DNA of 64,000 bases from Nitzschia sp. DOCU1. Lineage: Eukaryota > Bacillariophyta > Bacillariophyceae > Bacillariales > Bacillariaceae. This document shows, in pieces, positions 28,508 to 38,213 of this stretch. Below the pieces are notes generated by a model. That model saw nothing but the letters and a program-made list of their open reading frames with translations, ran no database searches and had not been told where the DNA came from. How positions within the stretch are numbered: position 1 is the first letter of the stretch; each line of letters opens with the position of its first letter. Made by a program: the position numbers and the translations under genes. The stretch covers positions 930,001-994,000 of the forward strand of contig OX595996.1 of the NCBI GenBank assembly GCA_951394045.1, in the 5' to 3' direction.

Positions 28508-29731
28508 CCATTGTTCTTCGCCGTAGTATTCTTCTTCTTCTTCGCCGTACCCATCGGCAAAGTAAGCTCCTTGATCTTGAATTTCTTCTTGATAATCTTC
28601 ATTTGGAGGATCGTTAGAGCTCGCCAAATAATTGTCTTGACCCTGACTGGTTTCATTTGGGTGTTCTTCGTAACCAGCGCCATCATCCACATAATGGGCG
28701 CCTTGAACAGCAACTCGTTGAAAACGACCACCACCACGGTTTCCGCCAAAACGTCCAGGGTAACCGGCAAAACGCCCCGGAGATTGACTAGAACCTTGTG
28801 ATCCTGTCGACACATGAGAAGGAGGGGTGTTCAAACGACGATATTGAGTCGGAGGTGTAGCGTATGCCACGTTTCCTGGAGTTCCTTGATTTTGAGGGTA
28901 ATTACCGCGGCCTTGATAGCCACCATAGTAACCACCTCGTCCCTGATAGTTGCCACGATAATAACCACGGCCTTGAAAGCCGCGTCCTTGATTTCCTTGA
29001 TAGCGACCACGCCCACGGCCACCACGTGTATCATTGTTGTTGTTGCGAATGCGATTTTCAATTTCTTCCTGCTCCGCAAAGTAATCTACAATCGTCTCAA
29101 AAGACGACTGAAAGTTCAAGTTGCTCCTCGCAAAGCTGTCCTTCCAAGTCTGTCGCATTGCCGTATGAAAGAGAAACTTGAGGGCGTTGTCATCGTAAGG
29201 CTTGTTCCCATTCGCCGAGGGAAACCACCTCATAAGATTGTTCAAAAACATGTATCTTGCAGCCAGTTCCTTGCAAGAGAGACGGAACGGCTTGGGCGTC
29301 GTATCCATATACAACTTCTGCTTCATTAGATCGGAGTCCCGTAGGAACTTCGAAATAAAGTCCGCAATAGCCGCATTGAATGTCTCTAGGGTCTCCGTAT
29401 CTTGTAGAGCCTTGACGACGTCCCACTGATCACGAATTGGGCCACCGAGGCATTCGCGAAACTTGGCAAACCTGAGCGGTCCATTCGTCAGGTTGAGTCG
29501 CCCGGCGCTTGCGACATCGTTGAATTCTTCAACGGTCCGAAGAATAAGCTCGATATTGAGCTTATCGGCCATTGGAACTTCCATTTTACGTTTCTCACGA
29601 ACCGGATTGGCTGCCGTGCCAATGTTCACCGTATGAACAACATGTGCATGCCTTACTTCTGCCATAATCAACTCCGATCGAAGCGGAATGACAGGCGCTC
29701 GAGTAGCTGCAGCAGTAGCCGAAGGATTCAT
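28505..29731 (-). CDS. gypsy Gag with RGG-type nucleic-acid-binding tail
   Basis: 408 aa from ATG 29731, the first in frame. The N-terminal part (about 30-230) is a helical capsid-like domain (retrotransposon gag family), with ADKLNIELILRTVEEFNDV and KYMFLNNLMRWFPSANG-type segments. From about 240 the sequence becomes rich in Arg-Gly and Tyr-Gly repeats (RGRGRYQGNQGRG, YQGRGGYYGGYQGRG) and ends in an acidic tail (YGEEEEEYYGEEQW). No CCHC zinc knuckle is present; the RGG block probably takes over RNA binding. It ends at a TGA in frame with pol, so a Gag-Pol fusion needs only suppression of that stop. Confidence 0.9.
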   Translation of the reverse strand: MNPSATAAATRAPVIPLRSELIMAEVRHAHVVHTVNIGTAANPVREKRKMEVPMADKLNIELILRTVEEFNDVASAGRLNLTNGPLRFAKFRECLGGPIRDQWDVVKALQDTETLETFNAAIADFISKFLRDSDLMKQKLYMDTTPKPFRLSCKELAARYMFLNNLMRWFPSANGNKPYDDNALKFLFHTAMRQTWKDSFARSNLNFQSSFETIVDYFAEQEEIENRIRNNNNDTRGGRGRGRYQGNQGRGFQGRGYYRGNYQGRGGYYGGYQGRGNYPQNQGTPGNVAYATPPTQYRRLNTPPSHVSTGSQGSSQSPGRFAGYPGRFGGNRGGGRFQRVAVQGAHYVDDGAGYEEHPNETSQGQDNYLASSNDPPNEDYQEEIQDQGAYFADGYGEEEEEYYGEEQW

Positions 29732-29843
29732 GTGAGAAGTTAAACAAACTCGCAATAGAGAGAGGATGGTAATAGCTTGACAGGTGAATCGATTTTCGAT
29801 TTTCCTTACGTAGGGGATAGTACAGATTGTACGCGAACTTGCT

Positions 29844-29855
29844 TCTGAATTCAGA
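29844..29855. repeat. 12-bp palindrome next to the 5' LTR
   Basis: TCTGAATTCAGA lies one base inside the 5' LTR, where the primer-binding site should be. There is no TGG as expected for priming by a tRNA 3' end, so the element may use another primer region or a self-priming route. Confidence 0.5.
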
Positions 29856-29856
29856 G

Positions 29857-29998
29857 TGAACTACGCGTGTGAAGCAATCAACTATCCATTATTATGAGGG
29901 CTACGAGTAGGCATGGATGCCGACGAGCGATCTTGAATGAGGCTTGACATCCTCGTACGTCAGTCCAGAGGTGCGTCAGAGACTCGTGGCGCATCACA
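29857..29998 (-). repeat. 5' LTR of the gypsy element
   Basis: 142 bp, identical by eye to 25024-25165. The identity implies recent insertion. It is short for a gypsy LTR, but must contain the promoter of the minus-strand transcript. Confidence 0.95.
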
Positions 29999-30591
29999 GA
30001 ACGCATCATAGGCATTATCTATGAACAAATAGTACATACCTATCATAGTACCGGTAGAAGCTTGACGCCTCAAGGAAAGGAACAGCACGGGTAAGAGTGA
30101 AAGGCACTAATGACACCTCACGAGGGCAATACACCTTTTCCATGCCCAAGCAAGACAGATGGAATGCGATGCCAAGATAATAACAATCCATTCTTGGAGT
30201 TCGGGAAGGTCGAATTGTCTTTTATACGTAAATTAATTGTCCCTCAAAGTAGAAATGCTGGATTATTGAGTAATTCAGCTGCGGCGATTCATTTTGGACT
30301 TATTGTTGTTCAATGGAGGGGGCTTTTCCTCACTTTCTGTCGCCTGGTATAGCGGTCAGGAGAATACGCCCAACTAGAAATCTCAGTGGGCTTTTGTCGC
30401 GTCCTTCTGAATAAGATGGAGTTGGCTGCATTTTTGGACATTATGGGTTATCGCCGCTACCCTTCACAACACCTTTCTTCCAACCCGTTCATTACTTCGC
30501 AGTTTTGACCCTAAACTCCACCTTTGACCAAGATACAGAATCCATTGGGTTTAAAAGGATCGTTGACAAGGAATGTTGTTTCGTTGAAAGG
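29999..30591. other. intergenic, no gene seen
   Basis: 593 bp between the gypsy element and the next start codon. A tRNA-like A-box segment at 30344-30372 was considered and rejected. The frame of the next gene is open from about 30505, but with no ATG before 30592. Confidence 0.4.
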
Positions 30592-33500
30592 ATGGCGGAA
30601 CCAGAACAAGGCAACAGGAAGTGGCAGGGCTTGAAATTACCCGTGGGAAAGCTTTTTACGCCGAAGCCCAACAAACCAACACTGAAGCGGGACCGCACAG
30701 TTCAAGAGCAATCACCGACCGTCGGGAACGAGAGCGGACAGACTGCAGATACGGAGGTATTGACTGATTTTGAGGTATCTCCAGCTACAACGTCTGGGGG
30801 GCGAAACTCGATTTTCGGAAGACGACGACAAAATAGCAACGATGACTCTGCCCATGCTCGGAGGCGTTCAGGGGGAGCGCTGGATATACTACGGAAGTCC
30901 ATCTTTTCGAACAACAAAGGCAAATCTGATACACCAAACGACGCTCTTCCAGGCGCCCAACAAATATCCGACTCGGTTCGAATCGATCCCTATTTCAACC
31001 GCAATGAATTATCCTCGTCTCGGCGCAACAATGCCAAACCTCCAAGTTTTTCCGATTTGAGTTCATCGGTAGATACCTACTCCTCCAGAACAGAACATTC
31101 TCCTACGTCTGTAAAGCCCGCTTCGGTGCATAAAATCTTTGCTGATACCAACAACCCAGTTCGGTCGCCGAGGCCAATGTTTTCGGGCGCCAGGGCACCG
31201 CTCCCTCCTGCCCTTGGCCTCCCGCTATCGGATGAACACGAGGATGGGGGGTTTGACCATACTCTGTCGCAAAAGATTAGAATAGGCCAAATGAAGATGA
31301 CGAATTCTTTTGGGACCAATCGACCTGGAGCAACAACACCTTCGATCGATGAAGGCTCTGAAACGTCTTCCTTCTATCCGACTCTCTCCCAAAAGATTCG
31401 GATAGGAAAACTCGAAATCGAAAAGAAACTCGAAGAGCGGAAAGCCCCTCTGCTCAACTCCAATTTCACTTCACCTGCCACAATTGGAGACTGTTTACCA
31501 CGGCTTGACAAACTTGATGATTCCGTGCGCCGAAACACTACCAGTAAGAGTCTTGCCAGCTCGACTCTTGCTTCCAAGACAACGGTGAAAATGTCCAACG
31601 TAGCTGGGTCATCGCCCGCTCCAAAGAAGACTGCCAGAATGTCGACCATGGTAGGATCGGTTGAGACGCCCATTCCACTTACACCTGAAAGCTCTCCCCA
31701 CTCTGCGACAAAAAGGATGGGCGCCTCTTCAAGTCGAGATCGTCCCAGTGCAAGCCCAAATACGCGATCCAGAGCACACACCAGCAGCAGTCACCGACGA
31801 AGAGCTCATCATTCTCAATTGCAGCCGACAGAGCCTAGCCGGAATAATTCTGATTCAACGTCGGGATCTCGGGGGCGCCGGGGCCGTAGCGGACCAAGGG
31901 GGAGACATGATAGTAGCCCTCGGTCACCGACAAAGCACAGTTCTGTCGAGTCAGCCAGATCGGATGGTGGAGCAGAGGAAAATTTCCTGAGTCCGCGACG
32001 AAAACGAAGTGGTAACAAGTCGACGTCCCATTCTCGTAGCTCGAATTCTCGTAGTTCCAGCCGAGGGACACATCACACCGAGAACTCCTACGAGGAATAC
32101 AACGAAAAGACGCGGGCCCACTCGTACGAACCCTCTTCACCTACCAAGCAACCAGAGCGACGGAACTCGAAACAGCAACCAGAGGATGAGGAGGAACATG
32201 ATAAACGACGCGCTCACTCTTACGATCCATCGTCTCCGACCAAGCCGCCCGAGCGTCGAAACTCCAGACAACGCCCAGACGATTTCCACGACGAGAATCA
32301 AGAAAAGCAGCGAGCCCGATCGCATGGTCCATTCTCGCCAACCAAGCAACCCGATCGTAGGAACTCGAAGCGTTCTGATGTTGATCATGATGATTACGAG
32401 AAACGAAGGCCCAGGTCCCTCGACCCTTCGTCCCCCGCTAAAGACCCCGAGCGACGGAGCTCGCGAAGGCCTGAGCACAGCCCCCTCCATGATGAAAGGA
32501 AGAGGGCAAAGTCGATGGACGACAGTATGAGTCGGCAGAAAGGGCTCGAAGACCAACCGTCGAAGTCACGGCATCCGTCGCGCGACGGCCGACACCATCA
32601 ACACCATCGCAACGGAGGGCACGACGACGAGACGGATGATAGGCGTGAACGATCTCGCACACCGTCTCATCACCAGAGGAGAATCAGTGGCACATCTCGA
32701 AAGGGGGGCGATGGGTCATCTCCGTCGGCAATGCGCGGGAAACGGTCCCAATCGATGGACGATAGTCTTAGCAAATCCAGCTATGTTGATAGTCGGCACA
32801 GTCACAGGCAAAGCCAGCACGGAAGGCACGATACAGAAGAGGAAAACCGGGCCCGATCTCACACACCGTCCCACCATTACAGGAGGACTGATCGCAAACA
32901 TTCCAAAGGAAAAGACGAGTCGTCTCCAAGGGCGGACGAAAGAAAGCGATCCAAGTCAATGGACGACAGTCTCAGCAAATCGAATGATGTTGATTGCGAG
33001 CCTTCGGATTCACGAGAATACAAAAACCAGAGTTCTTTAAATCACACGGAGAAGGAAAATGGGGAACGACCGAAGTTGCACGAGTCCTCGAGGCACCGAA
33101 ACGACGAACTTGGGCAATCAAGAAGATCCAGAGACATTGAACACCCCGAGGAAAGGAAACGCTCAAAATCCTTGGACGAGAGCCTTAGTAGCCGTCAGTC
33201 TGTTCACCTCGAACGGAAAAACTCAATATCCCGAGATAATTCGGCGCCCGAATTTCATGACGATTCTTCCGTACATTTGCGTTCTAAGACAACGTTGATT
33301 CGCGAAGAAAATCCCCGGGCACTCGAACGTAAACTTGCAAGAGAGCCAAGGAGAAATATACCTCCCTCTCCACATTCAAGCAAGCCCTTTGCAAGGTCAA
33401 ATCAGCTGTGGGATAAATTGGCCATGCCCGACTCCTTGCCCGTTGGACTTCCACGTGAAAAACAGAAGGTAATAAGCAAAGCAGAGCTAGCAAGAAGGGG

Positions 33501-34836
33501 TGAGTTGCTGACTGAATCAATGGACTGCGCTCCTAGCCGCCAAAGGAGATCAAGTCGATCCCCTGGGAAGTATGGTGCTCATAACGACGGTGAGGGTACG
33601 ATGTCATCGCATGGAAGTACCCGAAGACAAATACGAAAGGATATAATGAAGAACGAGCTCTCCAATTCAGGCAGGAGTCGCCATAGTACCGGCAGTACCG
33701 GCAGTGGCCGCAGTACCTCGTCAAATCGTCGTTCAAGATCAAGGAGCTCCTCCCATCATGGACGCTCTGAAACGCCGCAAGGAAGAAGATCGTCAAGTCC
33801 GGGAGTCCGAACGTCTCCGAAGGATAAGTGGGGAGAGTTAGTGAATCGCAGTGTAAGAGAGATCAACGGGAACGATCTGAAACCACCTTTTGCGAGTATT
33901 CCATCCCAAGATAGAAAATTTGTGGGTACTCCGGCTTGGGATCCTTCGCGAAAAGGTGGGGACACTAAGATTCTGTCGCCCTCACCAAGGCCAAATCGCG
34001 GGAAGGTTACGATCCCGACAATGACACCAGAAAGCAAACGTACGGCATTTGACACAATCGACCATTCGCCTCACGTTGCTAATAGTCAGTATCGAGCTAT
34101 GAACAAGATGGCTGATAGATCATTCAAATCGCCACTGGGCGACCCACCGGGCCACCTACCGGGTCATCATTCCCCATCGCAGAGATCCAGACGAGCACCC
34201 AGTCCGTTGTCGGTGATTTCTCCGCCTCTTGCTGCTGCCGACGACGAGGAACCTGAGCCGGAAAGCGAGATTCAACAAAGTCGAACCAGTGCCCTTAAGA
34301 ATCACCTTCGGCAGCTGGAGCAACAAAATACCATGAACGCTTCCTTGCGCAGTAGCACCAACACACAGAACACCAACAACAAGAGCTCTCACAGTCGTGG
34401 AAATAATAGTTCTTCACACACGAATCGAAGCTCGCCTTCGCGACATCAGAGGAGGCAAAGGACTGCGGAGGCTACCCATACCTCTCCGCGAAAATCGCAG
34501 AGTTACGGACGCAGTAGTTCGAGGGATCGGACGGTCAAGCCGTCTATACACCATCTAGTACCTCCAATATCAGACAGGACAGAACATAAGGGAGGGCGAA
34601 GCTTGTCTCCTGGCAAGACGCGAGATTCGCTGTACGGAGCTCATTCTGGAAAGAAGGGATGGACCCCGCCCGAAGACGACGAGACGGACGAAATTCATTT
34701 ACCACCCCAGCCCGAACCAACAGGGCGCACGACGTCGTCGACGACGAAGGAGTTGGAACAGTTTCTAACATCTCCGCGCCTCCCAGGTGACGAAAACGAC
34801 TACACCGATCCTGTCGTGGCGCAGACGGAATCCTGA
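30592..34836 (+). CDS. large Ser/Arg-rich disordered protein with phospho-site repeats
   Basis: 1414 aa, single exon, from the first in-frame ATG at 30592. Almost the whole chain is low in hydrophobics and high in Ser, Arg, His, Asp and Pro, so it should be disordered. Two short TLSQKIRIG segments (about 224 and 265) are the only ordered-looking motifs. The centre has two repeat families: about four copies of RxxSxxPSSPTKxPERRNS and about four of KRxKSMDDSLS. Both carry basophilic and proline-directed kinase consensus sites (RRNS, SPTK, KRSKS), so multisite phosphorylation and 14-3-3 or microtubule-type binding are plausible. No catalytic domain was recognised. It has an SR-like look but no RRM. 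Location and role are unknown. Confidence 0.8.
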   Translation: MAEPEQGNRKWQGLKLPVGKLFTPKPNKPTLKRDRTVQEQSPTVGNESGQTADTEVLTDFEVSPATTSGGRNSIFGRRRQNSNDDSAHARRRSGGALDILRKSIFSNNKGKSDTPNDALPGAQQISDSVRIDPYFNRNELSSSRRNNAKPPSFSDLSSSVDTYSSRTEHSPTSVKPASVHKIFADTNNPVRSPRPMFSGARAPLPPALGLPLSDEHEDGGFDHTLSQKIRIGQMKMTNSFGTNRPGATTPSIDEGSETSSFYPTLSQKIRIGKLEIEKKLEERKAPLLNSNFTSPATIGDCLPRLDKLDDSVRRNTTSKSLASSTLASKTTVKMSNVAGSSPAPKKTARMSTMVGSVETPIPLTPESSPHSATKRMGASSSRDRPSASPNTRSRAHTSSSHRRRAHHSQLQPTEPSRNNSDSTSGSRGRRGRSGPRGRHDSSPRSPTKHSSVESARSDGGAEENFLSPRRKRSGNKSTSHSRSSNSRSSSRGTHHTENSYEEYNEKTRAHSYEPSSPTKQPERRNSKQQPEDEEEHDKRRAHSYDPSSPTKPPERRNSRQRPDDFHDENQEKQRARSHGPFSPTKQPDRRNSKRSDVDHDDYEKRRPRSLDPSSPAKDPERRSSRRPEHSPLHDERKRAKSMDDSMSRQKGLEDQPSKSRHPSRDGRHHQHHRNGGHDDETDDRRERSRTPSHHQRRISGTSRKGGDGSSPSAMRGKRSQSMDDSLSKSSYVDSRHSHRQSQHGRHDTEEENRARSHTPSHHYRRTDRKHSKGKDESSPRADERKRSKSMDDSLSKSNDVDCEPSDSREYKNQSSLNHTEKENGERPKLHESSRHRNDELGQSRRSRDIEHPEERKRSKSLDESLSSRQSVHLERKNSISRDNSAPEFHDDSSVHLRSKTTLIREENPRALERKLAREPRRNIPPSPHSSKPFARSNQLWDKLAMPDSLPVGLPREKQKVISKAELARRGELLTESMDCAPSRQRRSSRSPGKYGAHNDGEGTMSSHGSTRRQIRKDIMKNELSNSGRSRHSTGSTGSGRSTSSNRRSRSRSSSHHGRSETPQGRRSSSPGVRTSPKDKWGELVNRSVREINGNDLKPPFASIPSQDRKFVGTPAWDPSRKGGDTKILSPSPRPNRGKVTIPTMTPESKRTAFDTIDHSPHVANSQYRAMNKMADRSFKSPLGDPPGHLPGHHSPSQRSRRAPSPLSVISPPLAAADDEEPEPESEIQQSRTSALKNHLRQLEQQNTMNASLRSSTNTQNTNNKSSHSRGNNSSSHTNRSSPSRHQRRQRTAEATHTSPRKSQSYGRSSSRDRTVKPSIHHLVPPISDRTEHKGGRSLSPGKTRDSLYGAHSGKKGWTPPEDDETDEIHLPPQPEPTGRTTSSTTKELEQFLTSPRLPGDENDYTDPVVAQTES
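32113..33200 (+). repeat. coding repeats: SSPTKxPERRNS and KRxKSMDDSLS families
   Basis: Four degenerate units of the first family (about 32113-32475) are followed by four of the second (about 32500-33200), spaced unevenly by Arg/His/Ser-rich linkers. The units are diverged at DNA level but keep the phosphorylatable Ser and flanking basic residues. Confidence 0.8.
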
Positions 34837-35086
34837 ACTTCGACGGCATGCCTGTCCGAAACTACCAACGAGCCTCAAACATTATATCAAGTAGAGTAGA
34901 GAGAATTCATAGATCCGAATTTTTCTTTCTCTTTTTATCATTCAAATTTCCTTGACACTATTGACTAACGTGTTGCCCTCTAGGAAATAATGTCTCCGGT
35001 CTTTTTCAACTCTCTGACGCGACAAAGTGCAAGAAACACGGTGAGAGAGGGTCGAAATCGCTTTGGACACTCAAAATAAATGATAC

Positions 35087-37756
35087 TTACTCCTTCACTT
35101 GATTGGCGATTCCAGCTTTCCATTCCTCATAATCTTCCATTCCACTGAATGTCGGGTTATCTTCTACCAAGGAATTTTGAAACGCCATGGCAGATGACTT
35201 GGGAAAGGGTTGGGCTTGTAACTCGTAGCGAATCGGTGGCCGAGTTCGATAGGCATTGGAGGCGAGTTGAATGGCCGCCTTGAGACGGGGACCCAATACA
35301 AGTGATGACGACGACTTTGTTTCGGACGAAACAATGCCTTGATCTGTGCGGTACACGAGGATTTGCTGCGGCGAGTCCAAGAAAAAGACTGTGTCCGGTG
35401 CCTGGTATTTCTTCAAAATTTCTTGAATTGCGATTTGATTCAAGTCGACCGATTCCACCAACACTTCATCCTTCGAGGTAGACCACAGCTGCAACGAGGG
35501 CGCGATGCATTTACTGAGGCTGGAAGGTGTCATGGAAGCCATTTGCGTCAAGGCAGCACAGCGAGCGTCCATGGAGGGACCATAGGACCCCATGCAAGGC
35601 CTTAAGGCATCGGATTGCATCAAAGAAAAGACAATCAAGGGCATGACGGCAATCTTGGCATGGCCCTGTCCCAATAGCACCTCTTCCTCTGACAAGCGCC
35701 CCCCGGCGATGTCCAAGAGGCGCTCACTTGCTTTCATCTGAGACCCTTCTTCCAAGACCTGTGCGGCCGATTTGCGCCTGCGTCCCTTGGACGTCTTGGA
35801 TGCCTCCATCAATTCTTCAATTTTGGCTTGCTCTACTTGAGCCGACTGGTAGACACAGACCAAAAGTGATTTTAGCCAAATTTCGGCCGTCTCTTGGGCT
35901 GCCACAAGGCCTTCTTGGTAAGAATTCAAAACCAGTTTCTGATACAGGACAGAAGCCAGTGCCTCTGGGTCCATGGCGTCATAGAGTGGCTCCGAGTCGC
36001 TGGTAAATGGCAATGCCACGCTTGAAATTTTGAGTTTGCGGACCGTGTAATAGTCTCCCTGGGCGTCTTTTTCGACACAGGTGTAGGCCACACAAATTTG
36101 CAAGACGGGTTTCATGGTAACTTTACCCATACCATCGGCCGTCACAACCGTATTGGGCTCGGTGACTTGATAGTCTACTACAACAGACGTGTAAGCATCA
36201 CAGGATCCCAAGATCCAAAGTCCCTTTTCGGCCATGACCGCTGGTCCAGCCAATCCTCCCGACGACAAAAAGGGTGCCAACTGGAGTTTGTCTCGACCCA
36301 CGGGTTCCACAGGCGAGTCTTCTAGATCAAAGCCCGGAGAAATACGCGATCGCAATTGTGCACCAAAGATCATGTCAGGTTGCCAAGGTGTTCGTGCCAA
36401 CAATTGAGTTTTCAACGCCTTGACGGACGATTCGTCCCTGGTTCCAAACATGAGTGGTCCAGGCGCCCCACTGGTATCCGCCAGGACGCTCAACAAGGGC
36501 AATCCATAAAAGGGTCGAACTTCCACCGCGTATTCTTCATCGGCGGGTTCTATTTCTTCCGGCACGACGACAATCAGGTCCACTCCCAGTGCCGCATTGG
36601 CACATTTGGTGCCTATGGCATCAAATAGATCTTCTGGATCCAAAGGAACCACAAATTCCTTGAGATTCTTGGGCGTAAGATCGGTAGGTTCCTTTTCGGG
36701 CTTGTCCTCGGGATCTTCCCATTTGTCTTGAGTGACATCACTGCATGACCCAGCCACACCCCCAGGACCATAGGGCGGTTGACTTTCCAAGGGTTTCGAG
36801 GCAATCTCCAGAGGAGGATTGCCCAACAAACACAAAATCTTGCCACCAGCATATCGGAGCTTGATTTCATCATCTTGTGGATTACCAGCCTTGGAGTCAT
36901 CGGGATCATCTCCTGGGTGCGTGGCAGCGTCCATAAATTCCAAAATAACTTCCAGAGCCGATGCGAGGGCCATGCCTAGACCATCGTCTTCGACTTCTTC
37001 GTCATCGTCCTTTCCCGCGGACGACAACGTTCCAGGTTGTGCATCAGCAATGGCACGAATGGCTGTCAAAATATTGGATTTGAACATGGCATCGGCCGGC
37101 ACCAAACACAATTGCATGTTCGGGGCACTCAGAGGATAATGCCAGACATGGGGCAAATCGCTGGTCAAATCCCAGGTACTTAACTGGGTGGCATTGGCCG
37201 CCAAAATTCCGACATGGACATGATCGGGGATTTCCTGGAGAGCATTTTCCAAAAGGGACCCTACCGTCGTCCAATACGAACGATGATGATGACAACTCGC
37301 ATCCAAAACAATCCACCAAACAGGGGGACACGCTTTGGCGGCTAAACGAGGAATCGGAGGTTCTTCGCCATCGACGCCGATATAGAGAGGAAGGTTGACA
37401 ACCACATCTCCTTCGGCAGGTGCTGGATCCTTGTCATAAATCCCCGATTCTAGTACTTCTGCCACATCCCGTGCCTCTTGTTGATCTTCAAAGAGTGTCG
37501 ACGACGTGTTGCCACACAAGTAACAAAACAAAATCGGTTCATGGGAAGGCCGAAGATGAGTTTGCATCGTGGCATGAGGGGCTCCACAATGCAAACACTT
37601 GGGGAGCGATGCCAGGGTCTTGCCTTTGGTAGGGGCCATGGCTCCGGAAGCGGGAGTAATGACGGCACACATGGGCAAATTCGTATCATCCCATAACTCT
37701 TTCGAGTCGGGGAGTTGCTTCGTCACGGGGCGAATGGTGGTGGGTGGGGACGCCAT
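35087..37756 (-). CDS. divergent Sec23/Sec24-like COPII protein
   Basis: 889 aa from ATG 37756 (MASPPTTIRP). Order of parts: a zinc-finger module with CLHC...CYLC near residues 56-84; a vWA-like trunk (VWWIVLDASCHHHRSY, then VHVGILAANATQLSTWDL); and a beta-sandwich/helical region (VAYTCVEKDAQGDYYTVRKLKISSVALPF, then helices). A gelsolin-like end follows (DTVFFLDSPQQILVYRTD). The segment MPLIVFSLMQSDALRP resembles the helical domain of Sec24/Sec23. These proteins form the COPII inner coat: Sec23 is the Sar1 GAP and Sec24 selects cargo. An acidic insertion (about residues 260-300, DDDEEVEDDG) is unusual. Sequence similarity is weak enough that it may be a lineage-specific third member rather than canonical Sec23 or Sec24. 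Confidence 0.72.
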   Translation of the reverse strand: MASPPTTIRPVTKQLPDSKELWDDTNLPMCAVITPASGAMAPTKGKTLASLPKCLHCGAPHATMQTHLRPSHEPILFCYLCGNTSSTLFEDQQEARDVAEVLESGIYDKDPAPAEGDVVVNLPLYIGVDGEEPPIPRLAAKACPPVWWIVLDASCHHHRSYWTTVGSLLENALQEIPDHVHVGILAANATQLSTWDLTSDLPHVWHYPLSAPNMQLCLVPADAMFKSNILTAIRAIADAQPGTLSSAGKDDDEEVEDDGLGMALASALEVILEFMDAATHPGDDPDDSKAGNPQDDEIKLRYAGGKILCLLGNPPLEIASKPLESQPPYGPGGVAGSCSDVTQDKWEDPEDKPEKEPTDLTPKNLKEFVVPLDPEDLFDAIGTKCANAALGVDLIVVVPEEIEPADEEYAVEVRPFYGLPLLSVLADTSGAPGPLMFGTRDESSVKALKTQLLARTPWQPDMIFGAQLRSRISPGFDLEDSPVEPVGRDKLQLAPFLSSGGLAGPAVMAEKGLWILGSCDAYTSVVVDYQVTEPNTVVTADGMGKVTMKPVLQICVAYTCVEKDAQGDYYTVRKLKISSVALPFTSDSEPLYDAMDPEALASVLYQKLVLNSYQEGLVAAQETAEIWLKSLLVCVYQSAQVEQAKIEELMEASKTSKGRRRKSAAQVLEEGSQMKASERLLDIAGGRLSEEEVLLGQGHAKIAVMPLIVFSLMQSDALRPCMGSYGPSMDARCAALTQMASMTPSSLSKCIAPSLQLWSTSKDEVLVESVDLNQIAIQEILKKYQAPDTVFFLDSPQQILVYRTDQGIVSSETKSSSSLVLGPRLKAAIQLASNAYRTRPPIRYELQAQPFPKSSAMAFQNSLVEDNPTFSGMEDYEEWKAGIANQVKE

Positions 37757-38213
37757 TGTAGACGTGCGTATTATTGTCAAGAACAATGCACACTTTCTTT
37801 ACAACGAAAGCGATGGATGGGTAGGTGAGGATAACAAGATATGTTCACCTGCTGCTTGTGGGCAGAGGGAAGTGCCGCCATGGTGCTCTCGCCCTCGACG
37901 GCGGCTCGGTGGCAATTAAGCAGGTCCAATGACCGCCGTTTGGCGGGAGGAAGACCCCAGTTGGTCGGAGGAGTCGTCAGTGCATCGAGGTAGGTCGGCC
38001 AAGGGAAGATACCTACGTCTGTATGTACATGAACAGACAACTATCGTACAAATGCCATCGTAGTGTTACCCCGGCAAACCGCACACAAAGCGAGGATGTC
38101 TTTCCAAAAAATGTTATTTCTAGTAGAATCTGTAGTAGTCTATGAGGTGTCAAGAAGGAGTAAAAGATGATGCAAGAGCCAATGTTTGTGGTGGTTCACA
38201 GTACAGTACCACT
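37757..38213. other. intergenic between same-strand genes
   Basis: 457 bp, presumably the promoter of the Sec23/24-like gene plus the 3' end of the next minus-strand gene. Nothing specific was recognised. Confidence 0.35.

Larger units (their letters stand above)
25024..29998 (-). mobile_element. complete gypsy-type LTR retrotransposon (4975 bp)
   Basis: Two 142-bp direct repeats bound the element and look identical base for base, both with TG...CA ends. Reading the minus strand: 5' LTR (29857-29998), leader, gag, pol in the order protease-RT-RNase H-integrase (gypsy order), polypurine tract, 3' LTR (25024-25165). gag and pol are both open, so the copy could be active. The flanks share only GAA on each side (25021-25023, 29999-30001), shorter than the usual 4-5 bp duplication. 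The integrase C-terminus shows no chromodomain. This fits the diatom gypsy group (GyDi); the lineage is inferred. Confidence 0.95.

Noticed and set aside
30344..30415. tRNA A-box-like segment (TGGTATAGCGGTCAGG), resembling a 5' half of tRNA-Asp or tRNA-Glu
   Set aside because: No B-box (GGTTCGANTCC) follows and no acceptor stem closes. It could be a tRNA fragment but cannot be supported.
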